A stretch of 64,000 nt of DNA from an uncultured Alphaproteobacteria bacterium (GTDB lineage: Bacteria; Pseudomonadota; Alphaproteobacteria; Rhizobiales; Aestuariivirgaceae): positions 1 through 64,000 of the forward strand of contig CAMFKI010000022.1 of the NCBI GenBank assembly GCA_945957365.1, in the 5' to 3' direction. The first letter of the stretch is position 1. Each line of letters begins with the position of its first letter. This document shows positions 47,624-57,081 of the stretch, in pieces. The notes beneath the pieces are model-generated. The model did not search any database. It was given only the letters and a program-made list of their open reading frames with translations, and was not told the DNA's origin. The position numbers were made by a program, and so were the translations under genes.

Positions 47624-48304
47624 CTAGCCGAACAGCGCGTGGAAAAACGCCACGACGCCCGCATAGAGGGCGGAAGACACCGCGGCGAGGATCGCCACAG
47701 AGGCTGCCGACAGCACATAGCCCGCGATGACCGCCGCCCCGTCGCGTTCGGCCAGGCCCAGCGCCAGGCAGGCGATGGCGGCGGCGGGCGGAATGTTGCC
47801 GAAGGGGATGGGCAGGAACAGGATCAGCGCCAGCGGGAAGGCAACGAGCCCGATCAGCCGCTCCGCCAGATGCGGCACCACGATGAAGCCGAGCCGCGGC
47901 TTCAGGATGCGCTCCAGCCTGGCCATGACGGGCGTCACCTTGCCGACGAAGCGTTCCAGCATCTCCTTCGAGATGCGGCGCCGGCGGATCGTTTGCGGCA
48001 GCCACAGCGTCTGCCGCCCCACCATCACCTGCCAGGTGAGGATGACCAGCGGCAGCCCGAGGATCGCCGAGGTGCCGGGCGGCATCGGAATGGCGTTGGG
48101 CACCGCGAAGATGAACAGCAGCGCCCCGAAGGCCCGCTCGCCGAGCGAATCCGCCAGTTCGCCGATGGTGGTGTCCTGGGTCGAATCCATCGACCGCACG
48201 ATGTCCGAAAGCCGGACCGGCCTCTGCGGCCCGTGAAGGCCGCCGTCATACGCGGGTGGAACGTCCTGCTGCACGAAATCTCCCATGTCCTTGCTCAGGC
48301 CCAA
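47624..48304 (-). CDS. ExoD-family membrane protein
   Basis: A 226-residue membrane protein with several helices. It has the ExoD motifs LSDIVRSMDSTQDTTIGELADSLGERAFGALLFIFAVPNAIPMPPGTS and LIGLVAFPLALILFLPIPFGNIPPA-type segments. ExoD was first tied to exopolysaccharide production and alkaline tolerance in Sinorhizobium; its molecular job is unclear. It lies 97 bases upstream of the suhB-like gene. Confidence 0.9.
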   Translation of the reverse strand: MGLSKDMGDFVQQDVPPAYDGGLHGPQRPVRLSDIVRSMDSTQDTTIGELADSLGERAFGALLFIFAVPNAIPMPPGTSAILGLPLVILTWQVMVGRQTLWLPQTIRRRRISKEMLERFVGKVTPVMARLERILKPRLGFIVVPHLAERLIGLVAFPLALILFLPIPFGNIPPAAAIACLALGLAERDGAAVIAGYVLSAASVAILAAVSSALYAGVVAFFHALFG

Positions 48305-48369
48305 CTATATGGGGATGGGGTGAGGCTTGTCCCAGCCGCAATGCGCGTCGAGGATCAGGTTGCCGAAAG

Positions 48370-48506
48370 GGCCCTCATCCGGCCTGTCGGCCCACCTTCT
48401 CCCATCCCTGCGGGACGGGAGAAGGAGTTTGGGAAAGATCGCGCCACGAGTCCTTCTCCCGTCGCGGCGCGATGGGAGAAGGTGCCCGACAGGGCGGATG
48501 AGGGCC
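48370..48506. repeat. Composite inverted pair of family A repeats
   Basis: The same facing arrangement as at 3825-3962: ggccctcatccgg at one end, gcggatgagggcc at the other, with nearly the same length and middle. Confidence 0.8.
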
Positions 48507-48527
48507 TCCCACCGCGAGTCCGGCCTG

Positions 48528-48722
48528 TCACGCTGCCGTGCTGGGATAGCCCGCGTCATTCAGCGCCTTCGCCACTGCCGCCGCGGAAACGGCGCTTGCC
48601 ACCGTCACGGTCTTGCCCGCGACGTCCGCCGTCACCTCCGCTGCCGGGTCGATTGCCTTCACCGCCCTGGTGATGCTCGCCACGCAGTGGCCGCAGCTCA
48701 TGTCGGGAACCTTGAATTTCAT
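48528..48722 (-). CDS. Heavy-metal-associated (CopZ-like) copper chaperone
   Basis: A 64-residue HMA-domain protein with the metal-binding MSCGHC (M-x-C-x-x-C) near the N-terminus and a ferredoxin-like beta-alpha-beta pattern (TADVAGKTVTVASAVSAAAVAKAL). Such proteins carry Cu(I) to ATPases like CopA, whose gene lies 3 kb away on the other strand with a CueR operator. The start at MKFKVPDM is the family start; the frame is open further upstream. Confidence 0.92.
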   Translation of the reverse strand: MKFKVPDMSCGHCVASITRAVKAIDPAAEVTADVAGKTVTVASAVSAAAVAKALNDAGYPSTAA

Positions 48723-48802
48723 GCGCGTGTCTCCTGGGGCACCTGCCTGCCATAGCACATGGCGATTGCCAACGTGGCAAGGTCAAGCGGCGAGACCAGC
48801 GG

Positions 48803-50428
48803 CTAAAGGCTTCCCGGCGCCGGGGCGAAGCGCGTGCTCGAGGCCAGCGCCCAGGGCTCCTCGAAGAGGGTGCCCTTGGCGCCACGCAGCAGTTCGCCCG
48901 GGTGCAGCGAAGGATAGCGGTCGTTGAAGCTGTGGATGCGGCCGTCCGCGCCGCGGCGCATGATGTGCTGGGGCATCAGCTGCCGCGGGGTGTCGAGCCC
49001 CGCGGCGGCGAGGATTTCGGCCAGCGACCTCACCGTCTCCTGGTGGAAGCGCGCCACGCGCTCGGCCTTGTCGGACACGTCGAGGGCGCGCTGGCGCATC
49101 GGGTCCTGGGTGGCGACACCGGTCGGGCAGGCGCCGGTGTGGCAATGCTGGGCCTGGATGCAGCCGATGGCGAACATGAAGCCGCGCGCCGCGTTGCACC
49201 AGTCCGCCCCCAGCGCCATGACGCGGGCCATGTCGAATCCCGAGATGATCTTGCCGGCACAGCCCAGCCGGATGTCGTGGCGGAGATCTGCGCCCACCAG
49301 GGCCGCATTGACGAAGGCCAGGCCGTCGCGCAGCGGCATGCCGATATGGTCCATGAACTCGAGCGGTGCCGCACCCGTGCCGCCCTCCTTGCCGTCGACC
49401 ACGATGAAATCGGGCTTCAGCCCGGTCTCGAGCATGGCCTTGACGATGCCGAGGAACTCCCACGGATGGCCGATGCACAGCTTGAAGCCGACGGGCTTGC
49501 CGCCCGACAGGGCGCGCAGCTGGTCGAGGAACTGCAGCAGCCCGATGGGTGTCGAGAAGGCCGCGTGGCAGGCCGGCGACACGCAGTCGCGGTCCATCGG
49601 CACGCCGCGGATCGCCGCGATCTCGGCCGTGATCTTGGCCTTCGGCAGCACGCCGCCATGGCCCGGCTTGGCGCCCTGGCTCAACTTCACCTCGATCATC
49701 CGGATCTGCGGGTCGGCGGCCGCCGCGGCGAAGCGGTCGGGGTCGAAGCCGCCGTCGGAGGCCCTGCAGCCGAAATAGCCCGAGCCGATCTCCCAGATCA
49801 GGTCGCCGCCCGCCTCGCGGTGATAGGGGCTGACGCCGCCCTCGCCGGTGTCATGGGCGAAGCCGCCCAGCCTCGCGCCGCGGTTCAGCGCCCGGATGGC
49901 GTTGGATGACAGCGCGCCGAAGCTCATCGCCGAAATGTTGAACACCGAGGCATCATAGGGCTGGCGGCAGGCCGGCCCGCCGATCAGCGTGCGGAAGCCC
50001 TGGGTGGCCGCGGGCCGCGGGGCGATCGAGTGGTGCAGCCATTCATAGTGGCTGTCATAGACATTGTAGTGGGTGCCGAAGGGCCGCTTGTCGAGCTGGT
50101 TCTTGGCGCGCTGATAGACGATGGCGCGTTTGTCGCGCGCAAACGGCATGCCGCTCTTGTCGTCCTCGAAGAAATACTGGCGGATCTCGGGCCGGATGTC
50201 CTCGAGCAGGAAGCGCAGGTGCCCGATGATCGGATAGTTGCGCAGCACCGCGTGGCGGGTCTGGAACAGGTCGCGCACCCCGACGAGCGACAAGGGCAGG
50301 GTGACCGCCATCCCGACCAGCGCCTGCTCCCGCCAGTCCGGCAGGGCCAGCGCCAGCCCGGCCAGCAGCAGCGAACCGGCAATGGCCAGCGTCAGGGCGA
50401 GGAAGCGTTTCTCGAAAGGCAGCATCAA
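48803..50428 (-). CDS. FMN-binding glutamate synthase-related protein
   Basis: A 541-residue protein with two N-terminal hydrophobic helices (LTLAIAGSLLLAGLALALP, LVGMAVTLPLSLVGV) and a catalytic (beta/alpha)8 domain of the glutamate synthase central/FMN type: SFGALSSNAIRALNRGA, HDTGEGGVSPYHREAGGDLIWEIGSGYFG, KLSQGAKPGHGGVLP, VDGKEGGTGAAPLEFMDHIG. The Cys-rich CIQAQHCHTGACPTGVATQDP is where the GltB 3Fe-4S cluster would bind. It lacks the amidotransferase domain, so it is not complete GltB. The reaction is unknown; it is membrane-attached. Confidence 0.9.
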   Translation of the reverse strand: MMLPFEKRFLALTLAIAGSLLLAGLALALPDWREQALVGMAVTLPLSLVGVRDLFQTRHAVLRNYPIIGHLRFLLEDIRPEIRQYFFEDDKSGMPFARDKRAIVYQRAKNQLDKRPFGTHYNVYDSHYEWLHHSIAPRPAATQGFRTLIGGPACRQPYDASVFNISAMSFGALSSNAIRALNRGARLGGFAHDTGEGGVSPYHREAGGDLIWEIGSGYFGCRASDGGFDPDRFAAAAADPQIRMIEVKLSQGAKPGHGGVLPKAKITAEIAAIRGVPMDRDCVSPACHAAFSTPIGLLQFLDQLRALSGGKPVGFKLCIGHPWEFLGIVKAMLETGLKPDFIVVDGKEGGTGAAPLEFMDHIGMPLRDGLAFVNAALVGADLRHDIRLGCAGKIISGFDMARVMALGADWCNAARGFMFAIGCIQAQHCHTGACPTGVATQDPMRQRALDVSDKAERVARFHQETVRSLAEILAAAGLDTPRQLMPQHIMRRGADGRIHSFNDRYPSLHPGELLRGAKGTLFEEPWALASSTRFAPAPGSL

Positions 50429-50541
50429 GAGATCACGACGACCTTTTGATGCAGTGTGTGTGCAGTGTGTGACAGTTGGGTTAAGACCGCCCCGTCACCC
50501 CGGCCATGCCCGCCCGGCGGGGCGGGCGCAATGGTGCCGGC

Positions 50542-51462
50542 CTACTTGTCCTGGTCGGCGAGGAACATGTCCACCGCCGCGCTGAACCGCGCGTAGGACT
50601 GGAACAGGAAGGCATGGCCGCCGGTGAAGTAGGCCGTCCAGGCGAAGGGGATCTGGCCGGCGATGATCTCGGCGTTCTTCGGCGGGTCGATGATGTCGTC
50701 CTTGCCGGCAGTCACCAGCACCGGGGTGGTGATGGTGTGGAGCGCATCGTAGTTCGCGTCGTTGCCTTCCCACAGCGTGGTGCGGGCGCGATCCTGGCGC
50801 AGCGTGGTCTCCTTCGACACGGCGAAGTCGTCCGGCATGCTGCCGCTCTTCACCGCCGCCTCGAGCCGCTCCACCGTCGTCTTGGCGGCCGCGCGTCCGG
50901 CATCGCTGTCGGGGTAGGTGAGGTAGAGCTTCTTCCACTTTTCGACGTTGGGATTGTTGAGCTCCATCTCGACCTCCTTGGTGGCCGGGTCGTTGTGGGT
51001 GCCGCCCGGATCGGCCGAGACCAGCACCAGCTTGTTCAGCACCTCCGGATGACGGATCGCCAGTTGCTGCCCGATGCGCGCACCCATCGACCAGGCGAGC
51101 ACGTCGGGCTTGTCGAGCTTCAGCGCGCCGATCAAGGCCGCGGCATCATCCGCCATCTGCGGGATCGTGGTGTTGTTCTCGACCGTATCGGTCGACAGGC
51201 CGACACCGCGGTTGTCGAACAGGATCAGCGTGTGGTGCTTCTCGAGCGCGGTGAGGAGGGCGGGATCCCACAGGCTCATCGAGGACATGAAGCCGTTGAT
51301 CATCAGCAGCGGCTTGCCGTGGCCGCGCATGTAATAGGCCAGCGACACGCCGTTGACCTCGGCATGCTTGATCTTCGGCCTGAAGCCCGCCTCGGCGGCG
51401 GCGGAGCCGGCGCAAAGCGCCACGGCGGCAAGCAGGCTGGCGGCGATGACAGTGCGTTTCAT
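50542..51462 (-). CDS. Secreted alpha/beta hydrolase
   Basis: A 306-residue hydrolase with a signal peptide (MKRTVIAASLLAAVALCAGSAAA). The fold markers are the oxyanion region LMINGFMSSMSLW and FDNRGVGLS. The nucleophile elbow AWSMGARIG has Ala in place of the first Gly of GxSxG. The Asp is in AGKDDIIDPP and the His in TGGHAFLFQ. It is periplasmic; the substrate is unknown. It is convergent with nothing close and divergent from the copA operon. Confidence 0.88.
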   Translation of the reverse strand: MKRTVIAASLLAAVALCAGSAAAEAGFRPKIKHAEVNGVSLAYYMRGHGKPLLMINGFMSSMSLWDPALLTALEKHHTLILFDNRGVGLSTDTVENNTTIPQMADDAAALIGALKLDKPDVLAWSMGARIGQQLAIRHPEVLNKLVLVSADPGGTHNDPATKEVEMELNNPNVEKWKKLYLTYPDSDAGRAAAKTTVERLEAAVKSGSMPDDFAVSKETTLRQDRARTTLWEGNDANYDALHTITTPVLVTAGKDDIIDPPKNAEIIAGQIPFAWTAYFTGGHAFLFQSYARFSAAVDMFLADQDK

Positions 51463-51718
51463 GGTGCGGATCCTTGATCAGACGAGGTGGTTTCTTGCCC
51501 GCCCGACGGCCCGTGCCGCTGCACGGCCGCCGAACGGCACGCTTGGCGTGCACGGCTATGCGCTAATGAGAAAATCTTCAAGCGGGTAGTTCTACGAAGG
51601 TGAACGGGCGGCGCCCGGTCAGCTGTGCAGCGCGCCAAGCTGTCGGGCTCAGGACGGCGGAGACGGTGACCCTGCAACCGCGGCAGGCGCGGTCCGGGGT
51701 GTGGCTTGAAATCGCCCC
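51463..51718. other. Divergent spacer between hydrolase and copA
   Basis: Apart from the CueR operator at its right end (51719-51749) this holds the hydrolase promoter region and some GC-rich dyads. No gene was seen. Confidence 0.45.
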
Positions 51719-51749
51719 TTGACCCTCCCATGATGGGAGGGTCCATATC
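51719..51749 (+). promoter_or_regulatory. CueR operator/promoter of copA-cueR
   Basis: -35 TTGACC (51719-51724), a 19-base spacer, then -10 CATATC (51744-51749). A perfect 9-bp inverted repeat ACCCTCCCA-tga-TGGGAGGGT (51722-51742) fills the spacer. The over-long spacer with a centred palindrome is the known architecture of MerR/CueR-activated promoters. The copA start is 24 bases downstream. Confidence 0.9.
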
Positions 51750-51772
51750 CCGGTCATACCGAGGATGTCACC

Positions 51773-54229
51773 GTGAACCAGATTTCGCCGCCGCTTCAAA
51801 GCTTCCCCGTCGAGGGCATGACCTGTGCCTCCTGCGTGCGGCGCGTGGAGAAGGCCATCGCGGCCGTGCCGGGCGTCGAGAGCGCGTCGGTCAATCTCGC
51901 CACCGAGCGCGCCGACGTGCGCCTCGCCGAACCGGCGACGTCCGAGGCCGTCATCGCCGCCATCCAGGGTGCGGGTTACGAGGTGGCCAGCCAGACCATC
52001 GATCTCGGCGTCGAGGGCATGACCTGCGCCTCCTGCGTCAGGCGCGTGGAGAAGGCCATCGACGGCGTGCCGGGTGTCGTCTCCGCCGCCGTCAACCTCG
52101 CCACCGAGCGTGCGACGGTGAAGCTGGTGGCCGGCACGCCGCTGTCATCGGTCGAAGCCGCCATCCGCCAGGCGGGCTACGCGCCGCGCCGTCTCGACCA
52201 TGCCGGCGCCGATGCCCATCAGGCGGCGAAGGACGAGGACTATCACAAGCTGAAGCGCGACGTCACCGTCGCCGCCGTGTTCACCTTGCCGCTCTTCGTG
52301 ATGGAGATGGGCGCCCACCTCATTCCGGCCGTCGGACACTGGCTGCATGGCATGGATCGCTTCACGCTCTATGTCTTCTATTTCGTGCTCGCCAGCATCG
52401 TGCAGTTCGGGCCGGGAATGCGCTTCTACAGGAAGGGCATTCCCAACCTGCTGAAGCTGGCGCCCGACATGAACTCGCTCGTCGTGCTCGGCTCGTCCGC
52501 CGCCTGGGGCTATTCCGTCGTCGCCACCTTCTGGCCATCACTGCTGCCCGCCGGCACCGCCAATGTCTATTACGAAGCCTCCGCCGTCATCGTGACGCTC
52601 ATCCTGCTCGGCCGCCTGCTCGAAGCGCGCGCCAAGGGCCGCACCAGCGCGGCGGTCGCCAAGCTCGTCGGGCTCCAGGCCAAGTCGGCACGCGTCGCGC
52701 GCGATGGCGGGATCGTCGACATTCCGCTCGACCAGGTGATCGCGGGTGACGTCGTGCAGGTGCGCCCGGGCGAGAGGCTGCCGGTCGACGGCGTGGTGGT
52801 GGCGGGCCAGTCCTTCGTCGATCAGTCGATGATCACCGGCGAGCCCGTTCCCGTCGCCAAGGGCGAGGGCGCGGAGGTGGTCGGCGGCACCATCAACACC
52901 ACCGGCAGCTTCACCTATCGCGCCACCCGCGTGGGGGCGGACACGCTCTTGGCCCAGATCATCCGCATGGTGGAGCAGGCGCAGGGCGCCAAGCTGCCGG
53001 TCCAGGCGCTGGTCGACCGCATCACCGCATGGTTCGTGCCCGCCGTGATGGCGGTGGCCGCCGTCACCTTTCTCGTCTGGCTCGCCTTCGGGCCGCCGCC
53101 GGCGCTCACCTTCGGCCTCGTCAACGCGGTGGCCGTGCTCATCATCGCCTGTCCCTGCGCCATGGGGCTGGCGACGCCCACCTCGATCATGGTCGGCACC
53201 GGCCGTGCCGCCGAACTGGGCGTTCTCTTCCGCAAGGGCGAGGCGCTGCAGTCGCTGCGCGACGTGACGATCGTCGCGGTCGACAAGACCGGCACCCTCA
53301 CCGAGGGCCGGCCGGAGCTCACCGATTTCGAGGTGCAGGGCTTTGCGCCGGACGAAGCGCTGGCCCTTGTCGCGTCCGTCGAGAGCCCGTCGGAGCATCC
53401 CATCGCCGCGGCAATCGTCAGTGCGGCGAAGGACAAGGGTCTCGCGGTCCCGGCCGTTGACGGCTTCGAGGCCGTGCCCGGCTTCGGCGCGCGCGGCCGC
53501 GTTGACGGTCACGAGGTTGCGGTTGGTGCCGACCGCTACATGGTGAAGCTCGGTCTCGACGTCTCCGCCTTCGCCGCGAGCGCGCAGCGTTTGGGTGAGC
53601 AAGGCAAGACCCCGCTCTACGCCGCCATCGACGGCAGGCTCGCCGCCATCATCGCGGTGGCCGACCCGGTGAAGCCGACCACACCGGCAGCCCTCGCCGC
53701 ACTCCATGCCATGGGCCTCAGGGTCGCGATGATCACCGGCGACAACCGCCGCACGGCGCAAGCCATCGCCAAGACGCTCGGCATCGATGAGGTGGTGGCC
53801 GAGGTGCTGCCCGAAGGCAAGGTCGAGGCCGTCGCGCGCCTCAAGGCCAAAGGCCGCCTCGCCTTCGTCGGCGACGGCATCAACGATGCGCCGGCGCTGG
53901 CCGCGGCGGACGTCGGCATCGCCATCGGCACCGGCACCGACATCGCCATCGAGAGCGCCGACGTGGTGCTGATGTCGGGCGACCTGCGCGGGGTGGCCAC
54001 CGCCATCGGCCTCTCGCAGGCGGTGATCCGCAACATCGGGGAAAACCTGTTCTGGGCCTTCGCCTACAACGTGCTGCTCATCCCCGTCGCCGCCGGGGCG
54101 CTCTATCCGGTGAACGGCACGCTGCTCTCGCCGATGATCGGGGCGGGGGCCATGGCGTTGTCCAGCGTCTTCGTCGTCAGCAATGCCCTGCGCCTCAGGC
54201 GCTACCGTCCGAAGGAGGTCACGGCATGA
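51773..54229 (+). CDS. copA: Cu(I)-exporting P-type ATPase
   Basis: An 818-residue P1B-type ATPase that pumps Cu(I) out of the cytoplasm. In order: two HMA domains, each with [10 protein letters not shown]; eight predicted helices; TGEPVPV in the actuator; the transmembrane [13 protein letters not shown] (CPC copper site); the phosphorylated [18 protein letters not shown] (HP motif); and [10 protein letters not shown]. The start is GTG. It is preceded by a CueR operator and its stop overlaps cueR by four bases. Confidence 0.97.
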   Translation: MNQISPPLQSFPVEGMTCASCVRRVEKAIAAVPGVESASVNLATERADVRLAEPATSEAVIAAIQGAGYEVASQTIDLGVEGMTCASCVRRVEKAIDGVPGVVSAAVNLATERATVKLVAGTPLSSVEAAIRQAGYAPRRLDHAGADAHQAAKDEDYHKLKRDVTVAAVFTLPLFVMEMGAHLIPAVGHWLHGMDRFTLYVFYFVLASIVQFGPGMRFYRKGIPNLLKLAPDMNSLVVLGSSAAWGYSVVATFWPSLLPAGTANVYYEASAVIVTLILLGRLLEARAKGRTSAAVAKLVGLQAKSARVARDGGIVDIPLDQVIAGDVVQVRPGERLPVDGVVVAGQSFVDQSMITGEPVPVAKGEGAEVVGGTINTTGSFTYRATRVGADTLLAQIIRMVEQAQGAKLPVQALVDRITAWFVPAVMAVAAVTFLVWLAFGPPPALTFGLVNAVAVLIIACPCAMGLATPTSIMVGTGRAAELGVLFRKGEALQSLRDVTIVAVDKTGTLTEGRPELTDFEVQGFAPDEALALVASVESPSEHPIAAAIVSAAKDKGLAVPAVDGFEAVPGFGARGRVDGHEVAVGADRYMVKLGLDVSAFAASAQRLGEQGKTPLYAAIDGRLAAIIAVADPVKPTTPAALAALHAMGLRVAMITGDNRRTAQAIAKTLGIDEVVAEVLPEGKVEAVARLKAKGRLAFVGDGINDAPALAAADVGIAIGTGTDIAIESADVVLMSGDLRGVATAIGLSQAVIRNIGENLFWAFAYNVLLIPVAAGALYPVNGTLLSPMIGAGAMALSSVFVVSNALRLRRYRPKEVTA

Positions 54230-54678
54230 ACATCGGTGAAGCTGCAAACCATTCCGGCGTGTCGGCCAAGATGATCCGCTACTACGAGGAGGTTGGTCTC
54301 ATCCGCCATCCGGCGCGCAACCGGAATGGCTACCGCAGCTACGACAAGAACAACATTCACGAGCTGAAATTCATCCGCCGGGCGCGCGATCTGGGCTTCA
54401 CCGTGGAGCAGATTTCCGCGCTCATGCATCTCTGGCGCGACCGCGGCCGGGCCAGCGCCGACGTCAAGCGCATGGCGCTGGAGCAGGTCGCGGCCCTCGA
54501 GGCCAAGCAGCGCGAGATCGCCGAAATGGCCAACACCCTGAAGCACCTGGCTGCCAACTGCCATGGCGACGGGCGGCCCGAGTGCCCGATCCTCGAAAGC
54601 CTCGCCGAGGGCTGCGACCACGCCAGACCCACCCATCTCGGCAAGGGGTTCGAGAAGCTCGGAAAGTCACGGTCTTAA
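54226..54678 (+). CDS. cueR: Cu(I)-responsive MerR-family regulator CueR
   Basis: A 150-residue MerR-type activator: an N-terminal winged helix ([54 protein letters not shown]), a dimerisation helix, and the metal loop [13 protein letters not shown] with the two cysteines that bind Cu(I). The loop and spacing are those of CueR rather than of MerR or ZntR. It overlaps copA, so it sits under the operator it presumably binds. This gives copper-induced expression of both. Confidence 0.95.
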   Translation: MNIGEAANHSGVSAKMIRYYEEVGLIRHPARNRNGYRSYDKNNIHELKFIRRARDLGFTVEQISALMHLWRDRGRASADVKRMALEQVAALEAKQREIAEMANTLKHLAANCHGDGRPECPILESLAEGCDHARPTHLGKGFEKLGKSRS

Positions 54679-54682
54679 GAGA

Positions 54683-54877
54683 TCACGATATTAAACGATT
54701 GCACTCTTTGCGCTGCCGTTCCGCGACGGCGGCCTCGAGAACCGCCGATGGTATCGTTTTCAACACCCGCAGCAGCCCGCCCACGGGCATCGCCGACAGC
54801 GCCTCCATCAACACGAGTTCGTTGAAAGCATTGCGCGTTTCACGATCGATGCGGGGCTGCGGGGCATTGCTGGACAT
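54683..54877 (-). CDS. Small protein of unknown function, 64 residues
   Basis: Not recognised. The product (MSSNAPQPRIDRETRNAFNE..., ending VAERQRKECNRLIS) is helical, with a moderately hydrophobic middle (LMEALSAMPVGGLLRVLKTIPSAVL). GGAG lies five to six bases ahead of the ATG at 54877; the longer frame upstream has no such site. It ends 4 bases from cueR on the other strand. A regulatory small protein is possible but not supported by any motif. The bases 54878-55113 hold only its upstream region. Confidence 0.6.
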   Translation of the reverse strand: MSSNAPQPRIDRETRNAFNELVLMEALSAMPVGGLLRVLKTIPSAVLEAAVAERQRKECNRLIS

Positions 54878-55113
54878 GGTCTCTCCGAATTGTCTGAGAA
54901 CGTTTGTAGCACCGCTCCGCCACACCACCCGCTTTCCCCGCCGCCAAGGTTGCCGCACCCTCACCGGATGAGTGGCAATTTTATCGGTAATCCAAGGGCT
55001 GACATTCCACCGGCAAACTGTTCGCGCCGGCCCTCGCCTAGCGCTGGACTGCTGCCCGCACGAAACCGGTGCGGCCGACACCGAAGGGAATTGATATTGC
55101 ACTGCAAAGTTGT

Positions 55114-55187
55114 TGGCTGGGGGACTAGGATTCGAACCTAGACTAGCGGAGTCAGAGTCCGCGGTCCTACCGTTAGACGATCCCCCA
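55114..55187 (-). tRNA. tRNA-Gln (anticodon CUG)
   Basis: The minus strand folds into a standard cloverleaf: acceptor TGGGGGA / TCCCCCA, D-arm with TAACGGTAGGA, anticodon stem GCGGA / TCCGC with loop CTCTGAC (anticodon CUG), T-arm CTAGGTTCGAATCCTAG, and an encoded 3' CCA (55116-55114). It sits between the small-protein gene and the herA-like gene. Confidence 0.97.
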
Positions 55188-55244
55188 ACGGCGATGCCGC
55201 GGACAGATAGCGGCTGAGGTGCGGTTGCGCAAGGGGTATCTGGG

Positions 55245-57074
55245 TCAGCTGCGGATCTGGCGGATCAGGCTGGCGAGGCTCTGGCGTTCTTCGCCGTCGG
55301 CGGGCCTCGCGGCGGCGGAGGCGGCGAGGCGGCGCAGGGGGGCGGCGAGGTCTGACGCCGCGGCGGACGGCACTGCCTGCTGGCCGAAGGTCGCCTGCTG
55401 GGGCACGTCGAAGACGGTGCCTTCGGGAGCGAAGCTCTGGGCGCGCCAGCGCAGCACGATGTCCTGCAGGAAATTGTCCTCGGGCATTTCGCGGGCCCAG
55501 CTCGCGGTCACCGAACCGGTGTTGCTCATCGGCCATTGGGCGGCCGGCAGCACGTCGAACTTGATCCGGGTGGGCAGCGCCACGCCTTCGCCGAAGGTGA
55601 TGGCTTCGCCCGTGCCCATGTTCGGCATGAAGTCGAGCAGGCTCGAGGCGGCGTCCGAGATGCCGGCGCGCAGGATCGCCTGGTCGCGCTCGTTGACGAG
55701 CCGCATCGAGAAGATGGTGTTGCACTGCGACAGGATGGTGGCGTCGAGTTCCGCCGGGCGCTGCGACACGATGCACAGCGAGATGCCGTATTTGCGGCCC
55801 TCCTTGGCAATGCGCGAGATCGAGCGCTTGGTGGGCTCGAAGCCCAGCGTGCGGTCCACCGGAACGTAGCGGTGGGCCTCCTCGCAGACGAAGGTGATGG
55901 GGATGCGGCCCGCACTCCACACGCCGAAATCGAAGGCCAGCCGCGCCAGCACCGAGACCACCACGTTGACGATTTCGGACGGCAGGCCGCCCAGTTCGAG
56001 GATGGCGATGGGCTTGCCGTTCACCGGAATGCGGAACAGCCGGGCCAGCACCTGGGACATGGTGTCCTGCACGGTGAGCGAGCCGAACATGAAGGCATAG
56101 CGGCTGTCGCGGTTGATCGCCTCGAGCCTGGCCTTCAGGCGCTTGTAGGGGGCGAGTTCGCCGCGCAGGTCGAGCTTGCCCATGTGCTCGTCGATGATGC
56201 CGATCAGGTCCGACGAGCGGTAGGGCACGGGCGTGTCGACGCCGATCGAGGAGGGCTCGGCCTGCTCGCGCGCCCGCTGCAGGGCGGGGCGCTCGCGGCG
56301 CTGGTTGTTCATGTAGCGCAGCTTGGCGATGGGGATCATCTCGCGCAGCACCTCGACGTCCGGTTCGCGGTTGGGCTGCTGGCCGATGAGGATCTCCACG
56401 ATCTCCTCGAAATTGAGGAGCCAGAACGGCAGGTTCATGTTGGTGGGGCTGATGACTTCGGCGATGTCGCGGAAGGCGTGGGCGTATTCGCGGTGGACGT
56501 CGAGCAGCAGCACGTGGCCCTGCGGGTTCTTTTCGAGGATGCGGCGCAGCAGCAGGGCCACGGTGCAGGACTTGCCGGTGCCGGTGGCGCCCAGGATGGC
56601 GAAATGCTTGCCGAGCATCTCGTCGATCCGCACCATCGCGGGAATGCTCTCGTCCTGGGTGATGTGGCCGACCCTGATCGCGGTGTCGTTGTCGTAGGCA
56701 TAGGCCCGCTCGAGCTCGCGCTTCGAGGCGCGGAACACGCTGTCGCCGAGCGAGGGATAGCACGAGACGCCGCGGCGGAAGGTCAGGGGTTCGCCGTTGT
56801 CGTCCTTGGGCAGCTCGCCGAGGAACTCGACCTCGATGATGCGCAGTTCCGGCTCGTCCGGCGTCTGGCTCGGCATCGGCGCGGAGAGCGCCGACACGAT
56901 GCACAGCGAGATCGTGCGGGGCGTGTCGACGCGCAGCAGCGTTCCGATCTCGGGAGTCTTGGCGCGGGCGTCGGCATCGCCCGAACCGTCGATGAGGATG
57001 ACCGCATGGGCACCGGTGACCGCGACGATGCGCCCGATGCGGTTGGAAATCGTCAATGGCTGTGAGGTCGGCAT
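55245..57074 (-). CDS. HerA-like (DUF87) hexameric ATPase
   Basis: A 609-residue ATPase of the HerA/FtsK superfamily: an N-terminal HAS-barrel (NRIGRIVAVTGAHAVILIDG), the Walker A GATGTGKSCTVALLLRRIL near residue 165, Walker B HVLLLDVHREYAH, and the C-terminal sensor/Arg-finger region with FVCEEAHRYVP and CIVSQRPAELD. HerA proteins usually act as DNA translocases with the nuclease NurA; no NurA gene is nearby. The histidine kinase gene lies 7 bases upstream, so the two form an operon. The C-terminus is Ala/Arg-rich and low in complexity. Confidence 0.9.
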   Translation of the reverse strand: MPTSQPLTISNRIGRIVAVTGAHAVILIDGSGDADARAKTPEIGTLLRVDTPRTISLCIVSALSAPMPSQTPDEPELRIIEVEFLGELPKDDNGEPLTFRRGVSCYPSLGDSVFRASKRELERAYAYDNDTAIRVGHITQDESIPAMVRIDEMLGKHFAILGATGTGKSCTVALLLRRILEKNPQGHVLLLDVHREYAHAFRDIAEVISPTNMNLPFWLLNFEEIVEILIGQQPNREPDVEVLREMIPIAKLRYMNNQRRERPALQRAREQAEPSSIGVDTPVPYRSSDLIGIIDEHMGKLDLRGELAPYKRLKARLEAINRDSRYAFMFGSLTVQDTMSQVLARLFRIPVNGKPIAILELGGLPSEIVNVVVSVLARLAFDFGVWSAGRIPITFVCEEAHRYVPVDRTLGFEPTKRSISRIAKEGRKYGISLCIVSQRPAELDATILSQCNTIFSMRLVNERDQAILRAGISDAASSLLDFMPNMGTGEAITFGEGVALPTRIKFDVLPAAQWPMSNTGSVTASWAREMPEDNFLQDIVLRWRAQSFAPEGTVFDVPQQATFGQQAVPSAAASDLAAPLRRLAASAAARPADGEERQSLASLIRQIRS

Positions 57075-57081
57075 GGCGCTC

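Noticed and set aside
48803..50428. Large subunit of glutamate synthase (gltB)
   Set aside because: Only the FMN/central domain is present, with two membrane helices in front; the amidotransferase domain is missing.
55245..57074. A defence island around the herA-like gene
   Set aside because: Neighbours are a tRNA, a kinase, a Ppx/GppA-type gene and rlmE. No nuclease, restriction or other defence gene adjoins, so the claim is not supported beyond the pair itself.
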